Made by a program: the position numbers and the translations under genes. From Apteryx mantelli (taxonomy: Eukaryota; Chordata; Aves; Apterygiformes; Apterygidae), in the NCBI RefSeq assembly GCF_036417845.1, contig NC_090011.1, forward strand, positions 1,674,001 to 1,738,000: 64,000 nt of DNA, read 5' to 3'. The notes beneath the pieces are model-generated. The model did no database searches and was not told the DNA's origin. It saw only the letters and a program-made list of their open reading frames with translations. This document shows, one piece after another, positions 24,701 through 36,281 of the stretch (positions are counted from its first letter, which is position 1; every line of letters starts with the position of its first letter).

Positions 24701-27156
24701 TTGGCCAAACTGGGACAGCCTCCCCTCACCCCTGAGGTGGCAGATCATGCCAAGCAGACGCCCAGTGTCCTCCACAGTGGGCACTGCCTTGTGATGTGTG
24801 GTGTCCCCACTCCCTCCACCATGAGACAGCCTGGGGCCATCAGGCCCCACAACACATGTGGGGAAATGCTCCCTACAGCCAACAGCCATGCAACTGCTGG
24901 CCAGGCATGGACCTGCCCCCTGCACCTCCCCACGATCATGCAGCCAGCAGTCCCTCAGCCCGAGACCCTTCCTTCCCCTTACCTCGGTGAGCAAAAAATG
25001 CTCCAGCTGCAAGGGCCAGGAGGAACAACACGAGCAGTACCCAGAAGGCGGGCAGCCAGGGAGATGCACGAGGGAAGATGTCTCCTGGCATTGCCGAGAG
25101 AAATTGTGGAAATCACTCAGCTTGCAGCAACACCCTGCCCAAATCCCTCCTGCTGCCAGCAACCAGCAGCCTGGGCTACCCAAATTGCCCATCCTGTCCA
25201 GCTGGCGTGTCACACCCTGCATGCCTCAGCTCTCTGCTTTTGCAAAGGACAGAAGGGGGCGGAAAAAATCATCTCTTTGCAACTTTCCAGAAAAGCTGTC
25301 TTTTTGCAAGACTTCCTCCAAGTCAGACCCCACAGAGAGGGGTTTGGACATGCACAATGAGAGAGAGAGCATGCTGATATTAGTGCACTGTGGAGATCAC
25401 GCTAATCAGTAAACAGGAAAAGCAAAGGTGGTGTCTTGAGGGGAGGCCATGCAAAAGGGGAATCCCTGAGGCTGGTGCAGACAAGGGCTCTTCAGAGCTG
25501 CTTGCAGGTGGCAGGGGAAGGCCTCTCCCCATGTGCAGTGTTGGCCAAGCATGTCCTGCATGACTCTGCTGCGTGTCTGCAAGAGAAGTGTCTGTCCCCA
25601 CCCCCCGCACTCCAAGAAGTCACTTTCTGGTGTCCCCGCACTCCCTTCTCTGCAGGAGATGGGGTTTATCACTGCCTCATCCTCCCTACAGCTGTGTTTC
25701 TGCAACTCGAGACCCACCTCCGAGCTCAACAGCCGAGCGCTGCTCGGTGCCCGTCAGGCTGCTTTGCACGACACAGAGTATTTTGTCAGTGTCCTTTCCT
25801 CCGGGGACAGTGATGTGGCTCTCCACAGTGTAGAGCTGCTGCTGATCCTGCGTGATGGTGGTCACCGGCTCCATTGCCAGGGCCTGCCCGTCCTGCGTGA
25901 CCCAGCGGACCGTGGGCTCGGGGAACCATCCGGCGGATTTGCAGGACAGCCCCAGCCCCGACCCCTCAGGCCTCATGACATGTAAGTAAACCAGGGCTAC
26001 AGCTGCAGGGACAGACAAGGAAAATATCCTGTGCCTCAGTGGGGATGGCAGCCCTGTCCCACCCTCAGCACACCCAGGGTCCTCATCCTTCATCAGTGAG
26101 CACCTGCACCCCAGCAGCTGATCCAGAGGGCAAAGATCGAGGTGTCGGCCAAGCATGCCCTCCAGGTCCCTGCCTGGGAGTCTATTAAGTGGTGCACGAC
26201 TGGTCCCATTGCTGCACACATCCTGCCCTTGCCAGCATGGGCTCTGCCCTGCCTCCCAAGCAAGGGGCTGATGAGCATCCTGAGAGGATGCAGCCTCTGC
26301 CAGTACCCTGCAAGGATGCAGGCTCCGCAGGCATCCCGCAAGGATGCAACCTCGATGAGAATCCTGCAGGGATGCAGATTCCACCTCAGCCTGCCACCTA
26401 TGGATCAGCACCTGTGGCAAGGAAACCCCGTCTCGGAGGAGACCCTTGCACTTCCACGGCCCTCGCCTCACCTTCTACTTGGAGCACAGCGATGGCTTCC
26501 AAGTTTCTTTGCTGATTTCCCACAAAGCACTGGTAGCTCCCTGCATCCTCTATGCGAAGGCTCCTCAGCTTCAGAGAGACATTCCCACGGCTGAACTCCT
26601 GGGGGAAGAGCTTGGTCCGGCCCTCGTAGCCTTTGCCCGGCATCTCCTGAGCTCCTTCCCCACCGTGGTGGTGGACACTGACAGTCCTGAGGCCATACTT
26701 CCTCCAGCGCACCTCCAGGCTGGGCAGGGGGGCCGGCGGGGAGAGTTGGCAGGGTATCACCACATCCTCGCCCAACTCCCCCACCACGGGCAGCAGGGAG
26801 GTGGACAGTGAGATCTCCGCTGCAACAAACAACCGCGAGAGACCATGACATGGGGGGAAGGCGGAGAGGGGGTCAAACCCTGCCAGGACACAGCACGCAG
26901 AAGCAGGGGGAATAGGGTGGCCAAGCCAGGGCCCACACGCACAGCCCATGCACCATGCCTGGAGGCAAGGAAGGAGCTGTGCACTCTGAGTGGCAGCTGG
27001 CAAAAAAGAAGAGGTCAGGGAGAGCGAGGTGGGGAAATGCACAGGATTACCAGAGCCGGGACGTGGTGCCAGGAGGGACAGTCCCAGGCTGAGCATGCAG
27101 AGTATCCCTTGCGTCGCCAGGTCACTGCTCGGGGGAGCTGTGGAGCGGGAGCCCAT
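21728..27156 (-). CDS. Butyrophilin-like receptor, beta-type IgV (gene 3), complete
   Basis: Predicted 559 aa. Exons 5' to 3': 27051-27156 signal; 26472-26819 IgV; 25718-26002 IgC; 24983-25084 transmembrane; 24440-24496, 24015-24041, 23767-23793, 23028-23048 and 22702-22728 heptads; 21728-22407 B30.2. All phase 1, GT-AG, open throughout. The leader is identical to that of gene 1, and the IgV differs from it at only a few residues (GELGEDVV, RTKLF, GNQQRN). The membrane exon is all hydrophobic and reads into an FFAHR stop-transfer. B30.2 has one extra Ala in GGAAAGD. It stops at TGA in the same codon as gene 1 (SCSSD then stop). It sits tail to tail with gene 2 and head to head with gene 4; it is probably regulated separately from the LTR-linked alpha gene. 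Confidence 0.88.
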
Positions 27157-27779
27157 GCTGCGGCTGATGAGACTGTGACATTCGGGCGATGGGGCAATAT
27201 CCACTTGGAAGGGAGTTTCAGCTTCCTTCCATGCCTGCAGAGACACTCCAAAGAGCACCCGAAGCGAGGGGGCCTCGCTCTCAGCACTGGGGCACTTTCG
27301 GGGAGGAGAGCCTAAAGCACCAGCAGGCACTTAGCAGGGACCCGAGGTCTTCTCTGCGGGAGCCAGGACCCTGCTGTCTGCCCCGGCTCTGCCGGGCTCT
27401 TCACCGAAACAGCATTGCACCTGGTCTTGGACTCTGACCCTGGCACAGCACCAGGAAATACCAGCACCAATGTTTCTTGCCGGCACTTCCTTGCACGCCC
27501 CAGGAACAGAGGGCAAAGGGAGCAAGACAAGGCCAGACCCACCAGCTGGCACCAGAGGAAAGCACAGCCAAAAAGGGCTACTTTGTCTGTCTGTTCTTTT
27601 CTTGAGCAGAAAATGGCTCAGACTGCCCTCTCAGCCTGATGCATTTGCTAGGCTGGCAAATTCCCACCATCGTCTAACCCACAAATCTTTGCCAGGAGCT
27701 CTGCCCCTTGCTGCCTGGAGCAAGGAGCTCTCACAGAGCAGCGAGGGGCCTCTGGAAATAGGGAGAGGGATGGGTGCTA

Positions 27780-28025
27780 GCACCCAGCATGAGGACCAAT
27801 GCACCTTGCAATGCAAGAGCCAACAGCCAGCACCAGGATTAATGCACCCCATGGTGCAAGAGCCAACACCCAGCACACGGATCAATGCGCACCATGGTGT
27901 AAGAATCAGCACACAGCACAGGGACCAATGCATCCGGCAGTGCAAGAGCCTGCACCTGGGATACGGACGGATGCACCCTGCGGTGCAAGAGCCAGCTCCC
28001 AACACAAGGATCAATGCACCTAGAT
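27780..28025. repeat. Minisatellite, unit 2 (longest)
   Basis: About five to six degenerate units of about 45 bp, each with a 'CAATGCACC...GTGCAAGAGCC' core. It is the longest of the three homologous tracts. Confidence 0.65.
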
Positions 28026-28924
28026 GCAGCCCCAATGTGCCCCTTCGCCAGGCTGGGACTGAGGGCCTCACCCTGACCCTGTCCCTCCCTGGCCCTGGCC
28101 TCATCTGGGAGCCAATGATGCTGCAAGCAGGAGGGAGAGAGGTCGCATGCAGCAGGGGAAGTGGGAAGGTGGCCGTGAAGCAGAGACTTTGCCTGCACCG
28201 TGGCCCTGCGCTCAGCACGGCAGCAGGCAGGAAACTCTGCCAGAGCCCTGCGGTTCCGCCCGCTCACCCTGAGCCTCCGTCTCGTCTCTCTCCAGGCCTC
28301 ACATTTCGCCGTCTCTGGCCTCGCAGCCGCAGCTCCAAGTAGCATTTAGAAACCCCCCACTGCTTTCTCACGCTCCTTAGCCTTTTGGCTGCAGCTTAAG
28401 TGAGCCGGGCATATGTTAATGACTTTCAAGTCAGCGTTGTATTTGCAGCTTCAATTGCCCATTTTTCCTTTGTGGTGTTTTTGGCTCGTGTGGTTTTGCC
28501 TGTGCTTCTGAATTGCATTTTTTTTCTACCCAGCTCTGGTCTAGCCTCAGGAAACAGAGCTTGGCTACTGGGATTTGGGGTGCAAAATGCCTGGGCAAAC
28601 GGCACCGGCACCTTTAAAGTTCCTTTCTCCTCCCCAAAGGCCAGGGCTGCTTTTAAGAGAGTGAATAATTCCAGGTCACCGCTGAGCGAATTTTCAGACT
28701 GAAATGAGAAAGGAGGGCTGCTGTGCAAAAATGTCAAGCACAGAGAAAAAATATCCTTGAAAAAGCTCATATGGTTTTACAATTTTTATTATTATTACTG
28801 TAGGAGGATTTTAGTGGGTGTGTACAGCAGTTCCAGGTGGCAATTGTGGCATGGTTTTTATGTGGAATCTATGGGAGGGGAAATTCTGCATAGGTGTGGC
28901 CAAATTTGGTCCATCAGTTCATAC

Positions 28925-29370
28925 AATCATGGGACTAGACTGTGAGGGACTTTGGGAGATCTCTTCTCCAAGCTCCTGCTCAAAGCAGCTTTAGCTAGAG
29001 CAGGCAGTTCGGGGCTGTTTCCAGCTGAGTTTAGAACATCTCCAAGGATGGCAATTCCCCACTGCTCTGGTCCCTTGTCAAGGAACCTCTTCCCTTATGG
29101 GGTAATTATCTTTTCCTTCTATTCACTGGGATGCTTTTTCTTGACAGTTAATGTGAATTCCAAAGATTTGCAAAAGGCAGCACCTGTATGGTTGGCCTTC
29201 TTTGCTACAAGGGCGTTGCCTTCCAGGACCTTCAGCTGTTTTTCTGCAAAGCTCCTTTCTGTGCCTGCAGTGCCCATCCCATGTTGTTGCAGGGGCTTAT
29301 TCCATCACAGGGGCAGGACTGGGTATTTGCCCCAAATACCCTCCAGCATCACTGCGACATCCTGCTTCAG
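28925..29370 (-). mobile_element. Old CR1 3' fragment
   Basis: Diverged match to the CR1 3' region: GGGAGATCTCTTCTCC, CTGCTCAAAGCAG, CTAGAGCAGGCAG, TCTCCAAGGATGG and TTGGCCTTCTTTGCTACAAGGGC occur in CR1 order. It is much more diverged than the junction CR1s, so it is older. The homologous piece lies at about 49745 in unit 3; the unit 1 copy was lost in a deletion. Confidence 0.65.
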
Positions 29371-30121
29371 GACTGTGGTGCAAAGTCTGTTAGACGTTGT
29401 GCACACCACAGGGCACAGCCAACTGGTCCAGTCAGACACAGCCTTACAAGAATCAGTCCCTCCCTCCCCCATGCCCCATTCTCGAGTCCCAGCCTGTGCC
29501 AAAAAAATCCCTCTTTCACTCATTTTTCCTTTTCCAGCATATCTGCGTGAGAAGGCAGGTTGCAAGTGCTTCATGGCCTGACTCAGAAATGCTGCTGGAT
29601 TCCCCCAAAGCAGAAGACCGGCAGATTGTGTCATGTTGGAGAAGGCCCCAGCATCACCCACTGGTCATAGGGAGTTTATGGGATTTGGCTTGTTCTCTTA
29701 AATTTGTTGAGTAGCTGTCTTGCAGCTCAGCGTTGAGGAATTTTGTGAGAATCCTAGAATTTCTTAGCCCACGCAGGAGCAGAGGAGATCTGGAAAGGCT
29801 GAGCTGGAAAAGCTGGAACAGCCACAAAGAAGAAATCCAAATCCTGGAAAAAAGAGCTGCAGCACATACCCGGCAGAGCAGAGAATATATCAAGGGCAAA
29901 GAAACATCATTGCTCGGGGGAAAGCACGCGTGCTCCACGGTGGAAAACGCAGAGCACAGAGCAGTTCCCCACCCTGCGCAGCATCCCTGTGGTGGTCCAA
30001 GTATTGCCCTGGGGTTTTCCCATCTGAGGATTTCCGCTCCCTGTGGCTCTGATCACGCTTTGGGATCTGCAGTTCCTGGTGCTGTGGGACACGGCAGGGC
30101 GTAAAAGGGACAGGCATTTTG

Positions 30122-33100
30122 TCACCTCTGTCTCCTGATGTTTGCATACAAGGCATTGGCATCCAACGTGGCCAGTGGTGGCTGCAAGGCAATGCCGGGA
30201 TCTTGCTGTGCCTGCTTCTTCTGAAACTGCAGGAGAAAGTGAGAAAGAGCTGCCCCAGCAGCAGCGGCAGGCTGGCCAGAGCTGCGGCTGGTCCCTGCGG
30301 CTGGGTTCCCATCCCCGCTGGAAGACCCCGGTGCCCCGCTGCTGGACAGCTTGGGGTCTGCAAAGCCTGGGGGTGGCAACACCAAGCTTTGGCCTGAGAC
30401 TCACCCTGGGCTGCCTTATTTCCTCGACCAAGGCATCTAGGGAGAGAAGCAGAGTCAGGAATGCCATCGCAGTGCCAAAATGGCTTGTCAAGGGAGGGTG
30501 CATCCACACCCAACCTTCCCCAGGCAGAAGGACCACCCCATAGCCCCATTATATCACATCCCCACTTTGCCTGCACCCACCAAAGCCTTTCAGCACGCAA
30601 GTCCCATAAATGCCAAGTTTTTTCACCCTGCCCCACACTGCACTGACCCTTTGCTTACCTCTGGACAGCAAAAGGGAAACAAGGGTGAGCATCTGCAGCT
30701 GCAAAAGTGGTTCCTGAGAAGCAGAAAGGTAGAGAAAGCCGGAGGCTGGCATCTCCCTGGACAGGGAGCTGCAGTTCTCCCCATCTCCAGAGCATGACCA
30801 TAACCCAAATGCTATGTATTGCTCTGATCCCAATCTCCCACCAGCGCCCCAGGAATTAGGGGATGACTGTGTCCCTGATGCTGCACCTCTACCACTCAAG
30901 AATGGTATATTTAGCCCTGCCATTTCTGCCTGCATCGCTAAGGGCATTTTGTGACATCAGCAGCTCACGCACCTTTTCTTGCCAGAAGGAATCCCAGCAC
31001 AACCAGGAGCAGGACAGATGGGATCGTGATTCTGAGAGCAAGAGATAGGATGCTGCCTATCATGAAATGCAAATAAAAATTATCAGGAAATCAAGCAAAT
31101 CTGCCTTCCAGCTTCATTTTTATTCCGCCAAGCTGAACATCACTTCTCTGGCATGAAATGGTCTTGGTGCCATTCCCCAACACCAGACCTGAGTCCCTTA
31201 CCTCCAGGACTCTCCTCGGACCCAGGAGCAGTGCTATTCACCTTGAATTCATCACCTAGACGATAAATGCAGGAGTGATTGGAGATGGCAGGAAGGCCAC
31301 AATCCTTCCTCCACTGCTCTTGGCTCTGTCTGACCTGGGGAGCCCCGTAACAGCCGCAAGGCATGGGGCACGAGCTGGGCCAGCGCCAAGTGCTGGGAGG
31401 AAGATGTGGGGCTCTGTGCAGCCGAGGATGCTGCAGGGAGCGAAAAAAGGCCTGAGGTCTTGGGCACTGAGTTTACAGCCCTCTCTCTCTAGCTGTTCTC
31501 AACTGTACCTCCATATTTGGGTAGGACTAAAAATGAATACTCTGAGACCCCCAAATCAGCCCAGACACATTGCAAAATTATCTTATGCGGTCTAAATGTT
31601 TGATGAAACCCCTTACCCTGGACATGCAGGCATTGCATGGGGCTGAGCTGGAATCGGGTCACCCGGTTCAGGCTGTCTCGGATCTCATAAACACAAGAGT
31701 AGTTGCCGGAGCTGGCCATGGACACACTCTCGTAGTGGTTGTAGATGCTCTTTTTTTTAACCCTTCATGGCACTCATCTCCTGCCCGTCGTGGCAAAGGA
31801 TGACGCAGGTAATGGGGCTGCTGATGACCACCGTGCACTGGAGCAGCACAGTTTCACCCAGCTGGGCTGCTGTGGGTCTCAGGAAGATGCTGGGGGCTGG
31901 GAGATCACCTGGGGATGGAGCATAACAAGTGGAGGGAGGGAGGGAGAAGTCTGTCCATGCAGCAAAGGATGGATGCCAGGGTGGGGGGTGTCTATGCCCT
32001 GTCCCCGCTTGAGACTGCTGCTGCAAGGCAGCAGGGATGCCAGGGAAGAGTATTTTCTTCCACCTGCAGATTTCATCCCTCTTCCGCACTGCTCTAAAGG
32101 GTAGGGAGAGGGTGTTGATGGGCAGAGGGGTTTGGAGATGGGGTTTGAGTAGCCAGTGCCAACACTGCCAGGTCTCAGAGAGAGGGGCAGAGCCCGGTGC
32201 AGGACTGCGTTTCAAAGGAGACCACTTGTCCAGCCTGTGTGTTGGTTGACTTGGTGCAAAGAGACCTAGACAGAGAGGGACCCCACTAAACACAGGCTTG
32301 GTGGGGAAGCCCTAAGCCTCCCAGGGAGGGGAGAGTGAGCTGGGCAGAATGGGTACAGACAGACAGACAGACAGACAGACTGACCTGGAGCTTCACAGAG
32401 TTTCTGGCTGACAGCTTGCCAAGCTGGGGAAAGCAAAGAGAAAGGAGTCTAGTGCTGAGTTAGACCTTTCTCGGTGTGTCCAAGAATGACAAATGACGCC
32501 TCTCTTCCCCACTGCTAGATATGCTCCCACTGACAGTTCCCCTGGCATAGGCAGGCCAGCTCTGACCATCCCATTCCCCTTCCCTGCAATGGGGAGAGGA
32601 TCTGGTATGGGCCAGCCTTGGAGCCGGGGAGCTTCAGGGCTGAAGATCCTCGTATGAATGCTTTCTTTGCCATGCACAGAGGGAAGGTTTCTATCACAGG
32701 CATGTCCCTGATCACTTACAGCTTAGCCAACGCCTCTCAGCTGTTCAACCACTGCACTACCCCCCCCCCCACCGTTCTGCAGGGTAAACTTCTGCAATTT
32801 TGATCTTGTGCACTGAGCTCAGACATCCCAGCACCCTTTCCCTGTGCCATGGCCGCCCTAGAGCCACTTCCATACCCAAGGTGTGGATGTGCTCTGAAAT
32901 CTGTCATCCAGCTGGAGAAAAAAGAGGGAAGCCAACCCCTGCATGAGCATGCTGGTTTTCGTGGAGAAACTGCGAGGGCTGGCCCTTACACCAGATGGTC
33001 GAGGCTGCTCTCAGTGGTATTTTCGCCACCCTCCCACAGACCAGCCAGGCGCAGAGACTCACCGTGGAGCAGGAGGCCCAGAGACAGGACCAGGGGGCCA

Positions 33101-33141
33101 GGGAGCAGCACCCCAATGCTGCAGCACCACTGGGGCTGCAT
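30122..33141 (-). pseudogene. Single-Ig-domain receptor with ITIM-like tail, broken (unit 2)
   Basis: Exons: 33063-33141 signal; 32385-32423 second leader; 31617-31908 Ig; 31202-31255 stalk; 30973-31056 transmembrane; 30405-30436 (32 bp, phase 1 in, phase 0 out); 30122-30226 final exon with stop. The phases chain correctly only if these two tail exons follow the membrane exon directly. The tail ends DANALYANIRRQR; the -2 position is Ala, so ALYANI is a near-ITIM. The membrane exon reads SLALRITIPSV, with an Arg near its N-terminal edge. The lesion is in the Ig exon: after MKG the sequence gives a TAA and is one base longer than in the other copies (292 versus 291 bp). Relative to unit 3, about 337 bp are missing near 30590, and the partial second Ig exon end is absent. 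Confidence 0.68.
32354..32381. repeat. CAGA microsatellite
   Basis: About six to seven CAGA units beside the second leader exon of the unit 2 Ig-receptor relic. Confidence 0.8.
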
Positions 33142-33567
33142 CGATGTTCTGTGACCAAGGAGCAGCTCCAGTTCCTCCCCAACCTGATCCGTTCCCTCCT
33201 CCTCTCTGATGCTTCTCACCACTCCCCGTTTCCTCTCTAGCATGCCCCAGCCACGGCATCTCTATTGAAGGCTGGAGTCTGAGACCAGATGGACGTTGCT
33301 GGAGACAGACCAGGACAGGCGCTATAGGTGGGGGTGGAGGAGAGGATGTTCGCTGAACCCACCACATCAAATGCAGCCTTGATTTTTGTCAGGGACCTGC
33401 ACCCCAGGCCAGCAGGCTCAGGCAGCTCTGTGTCATGTCTGTGTGGCTCCACAGCATCTCAGACACCTGCACGAGACTGCACTTTTCCAAAAATGTGGAA
33501 GCAGACTTCCAGCTGGGAGCTGTTTGCGAAGACAACATCTCATCCGCATGTAGGTGAGGTTGTTAGT

Positions 33568-34260
33568 GCTGCTGTGACGGTGTACTCCTTTCTCCCATCC
33601 CGATGTGCTCTCTCCCCCTCAACCTGACCTTCCTGTAAACAGCACATATGTAGGGGCTAATTGAGCATGCACCAAATAAGACCCGTCTAGTATGCAAATA
33701 TGACTATGAGTCAATCATCTCCCCCCTCATAAATAGGGGGCAGCAGAGCCCATTGAGCTCTCCTGCATGGCAGCGGGCTGCACTGCAGAACCTCCTCTTG
33801 AGCAGGGACGCCTCTCAAGGTTACTCCTCGAGGTTGAGAGATTCCTTACCTGCGACAGATCCTCGGTAAGTGATTAATAGCATGCTGAACTTTCGCAAAC
33901 TTCACAAAGCTTTGCTGAGTTATATCTTTGATTAATTGTGCACATACTCCCTTAGACATAAACCGTTGACCAAGTCTGGGACTAGGACTGGGTCCAGACG
34001 CACCTAGGCTCCTCTCCAAAGGAGTTTAGAAAGCAAGGGGGTCCAGTCTGAACCCTGTGATTCAATGGGACGGTCTCTGTTGCACATGCATCTGACCCTG
34101 TGCTTCATGCAGTAAATAACTGAGTGAACCTTGCCAATCGAACCTCGTTAAATCATTCTTATTTACAACTGAACTGTGTTAAGTCGCTGTCTTACTGCAA
34201 TAAACGTAGTGCTGCTTCCCTCTCATGAGTGAAGTGCATCACTCCTTTCACGACAGCTGC
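33568..34260 (+). mobile_element. Solo LTR of an endogenous retrovirus (unit 2)
   Basis: Same insertion as at 10848: the LTR is 33573-34255 (683 bp) with flanking GCTGC duplications at 33568-33572 and 34256-34260. It has a TATA-like box at 33728 and an AATAAA signal near 34199 on the + strand. Confidence 0.85.
33692..33871 (+). promoter_or_regulatory. Candidate LTR promoter (unit 2)
   Basis: Octamer ATGCAAAT at 33692-33699, CATAAATA at 33728-33735 and donor GTAAGT at 33866-33871. All three are unchanged from unit 1. The matching acceptor before gene 4 is at 36261-36262. Confidence 0.5.
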
Positions 34261-36262
34261 CCTCACCAATAGTTTCTGCAAAGGTGAAAATGTCACCTGC
34301 CAGGTTCATGAGTGATGAACCCCAGGGGCTTTCCCTTTCCCTGGGGCAAGGTTCAGCAGGGTGTGGTCCAATTTCCCCCTTGCCTTTCTCCCACCTTTCC
34401 TTCTCCCCCAGCGCTCACTGTGGAGCCGGGACCCGGCCAGATGACTCTTTGAGTGTGCTTCCCACTAACCCCAGGGATGTGCTGAGCACTCCAGGTTGGT
34501 CCTTCCCCACCACCCCTCCCCGGGCACTGGCATCCCAGAGGCTGCCCACACACAGCAGCCCCCACATTTTGGGCTACTCCACCCACCTCCATCCCCAGCC
34601 TAGGATGCTCTCCTCATCCAATATCCCTTTCCCAGCATGATGTAGATGGAGGGGACATGAGAAGGGAAGAACTGCGAGGTATGCAGTGACTCAGTGCTTC
34701 CTTCAAATGCACTGGTTTGTGCTGCACTTCCCACCGGCTCCCATACCTGACCATTTCTTGCTCACCTCAGGAGCTTTCTTTGCCCATCCTTGCACAGTCT
34801 GTCCATGTGCTTTCCTTTCCCTATATTTCCACACCCCAAACTTGACTCCCTTTGCTCCATGTCTGTCCTGGACTCAGCACAGTCCTCATGATCCCCTCCC
34901 ACGTCAAGATCTTAACTGCACAGTGATACAGATGCGGTGCAAGGACCTTTCTCTCCGAGCTTTTACAACGCTGGTAGAGGAACAAAGACAGACCTTCGTT
35001 AGCTTCTTGCTGTGAGCAAGGCTGTCACAAGGATCTCTTTGCCGTGCCTGGGGTTAATAATGGAGGGGCTCAGAGAGCAGGGTGCATGTGTTTCTCCTGC
35101 CACGGAGGCTCTCCGGTCCAAGCAGATGTTCCCACCTTCCCTTGTTGCTGTACAGGACAGACCCTGACCCATACTGGGAGTCTCCCTGGGTCAGTAATTG
35201 CCACCACACAGGCTCATGCATACACTGCTGTAGTGCCCAGGGTCAGTGTGGAGGTGAGGGGTAAAAATGAAGTGTACTTTTAAACCTACAGATTTCTTGT
35301 GCTTTGCATTTCCCAGTGGTTTTAGTGCGCTGAGTGTCTCTATTTGGAAAGGGCAGATGGTTTACATTTAAGGAGGAAAAGAAATGGGCATTGAAACCCC
35401 ACCTGAATCAGCTTCAAAAAACTCCAGAGAATTCTTTTTTTCCTTGGCAAAGGGTTCCTGGTCATTCCAGCCTGGCCAGGCCCTGAAGGGGCTCTGCTCC
35501 CTGGCAGGCAGATCCCTGTCCGGACACCTCCTTCCCTCCTTCTCTTGGACATGGACCTGCCCAGCAGGACGAAGGCAACCATCTATTTGCACTGGTGCTG
35601 GGTGGGGACAGGCAATCGCAGTGAATGCTGACACGGATCAGAGTCCACATCCTTGAATGCAAGAAAGCAAGGCTGACTTTTTCAACTTGCAACCCAAAAC
35701 ACCTCCGGTCTCTTATCATTCTCCTCCAACAGATGAGGTTAGTGTCCTGGGAGGGAGCCTCTTTTCTTTCCAGGCACCTCTTTTCCTATCTGATCTCAGC
35801 AAACAATAAAACATCCGTGGCTCAACCCTTTGGGTCTACACTGGGCCAGCATCCCTAGTACTTTCCTCTACTCTAAGAGCACACACGCTACGGGCAAGAG
35901 ACTGAAGGCATGGCAGTTAACTTCAACATGCTTTCCCAAAGCTCAGGGCTAATGAAGGAGGTCTCTCTGTCCTCCTGGCCTTTCAAGGGCTGTGATAAAC
36001 CCCCCGCAGAAGCCCCCAGCTCAGCCCCACACTGACTCTTGCAGCCAAGAGATGCTTTCCAGCTGCAGCATCCCTAATGTATCTGCGAGGGGGTTTACTG
36101 AGCATTCAGAGAGGTAGGATGGTGCACGTGATGGGATCTCATGCCTCTTTGCAAGATGGTGTCATCCTAGTTTGGCTCTGTGCCTCAAGCCTGCTGCGTC
36201 CGCCAGATGTGCGACCGTTGCATGTCCCCAGAGCATCTCCCATCCCTTCTGTCTCTCTGCAG
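34261..36262. other. Region between LTR and alpha gene 4, no coding gene seen
   Basis: Close copy of 11536-13536. No supported exon is seen until the pyrimidine tract and acceptor at 36261-36262. Confidence 0.6.
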
Positions 36263-36281
36263 GTCTCTGCCCAGAGCCCCT

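Larger units (their letters stand above)
27157..30121. other. Upstream region of gene 3, no gene seen
   Basis: Holds a minisatellite (27780-28025), a block at about 28020-28400 related to the palindrome spacer at 480-815, an AT-richer stretch to 28920 and an old CR1 relic (28925-29370). The longest open frame, 28952-29581 (+), is largely the CR1 relic read antisense and is not a gene. Confidence 0.55.

Noticed and set aside
28952-29581. A 209-codon plus-strand frame that resembles a membrane protein, with a longer version at 49778-50542.
   Set aside because: Its first half is an old CR1 fragment read antisense. It has no start context, splice structure or recognisable domain.
30655-30700. 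A leader-like peptide (MLTLVSLLLSRG) followed by a GTAAGC donor, also at about 51800-51850.
   Set aside because: Read as an exon of the Ig receptor it would leave phase 2, which does not join the following phase-1 exon. No Ig exon in the right phase follows it, so I treat it as intron sequence.
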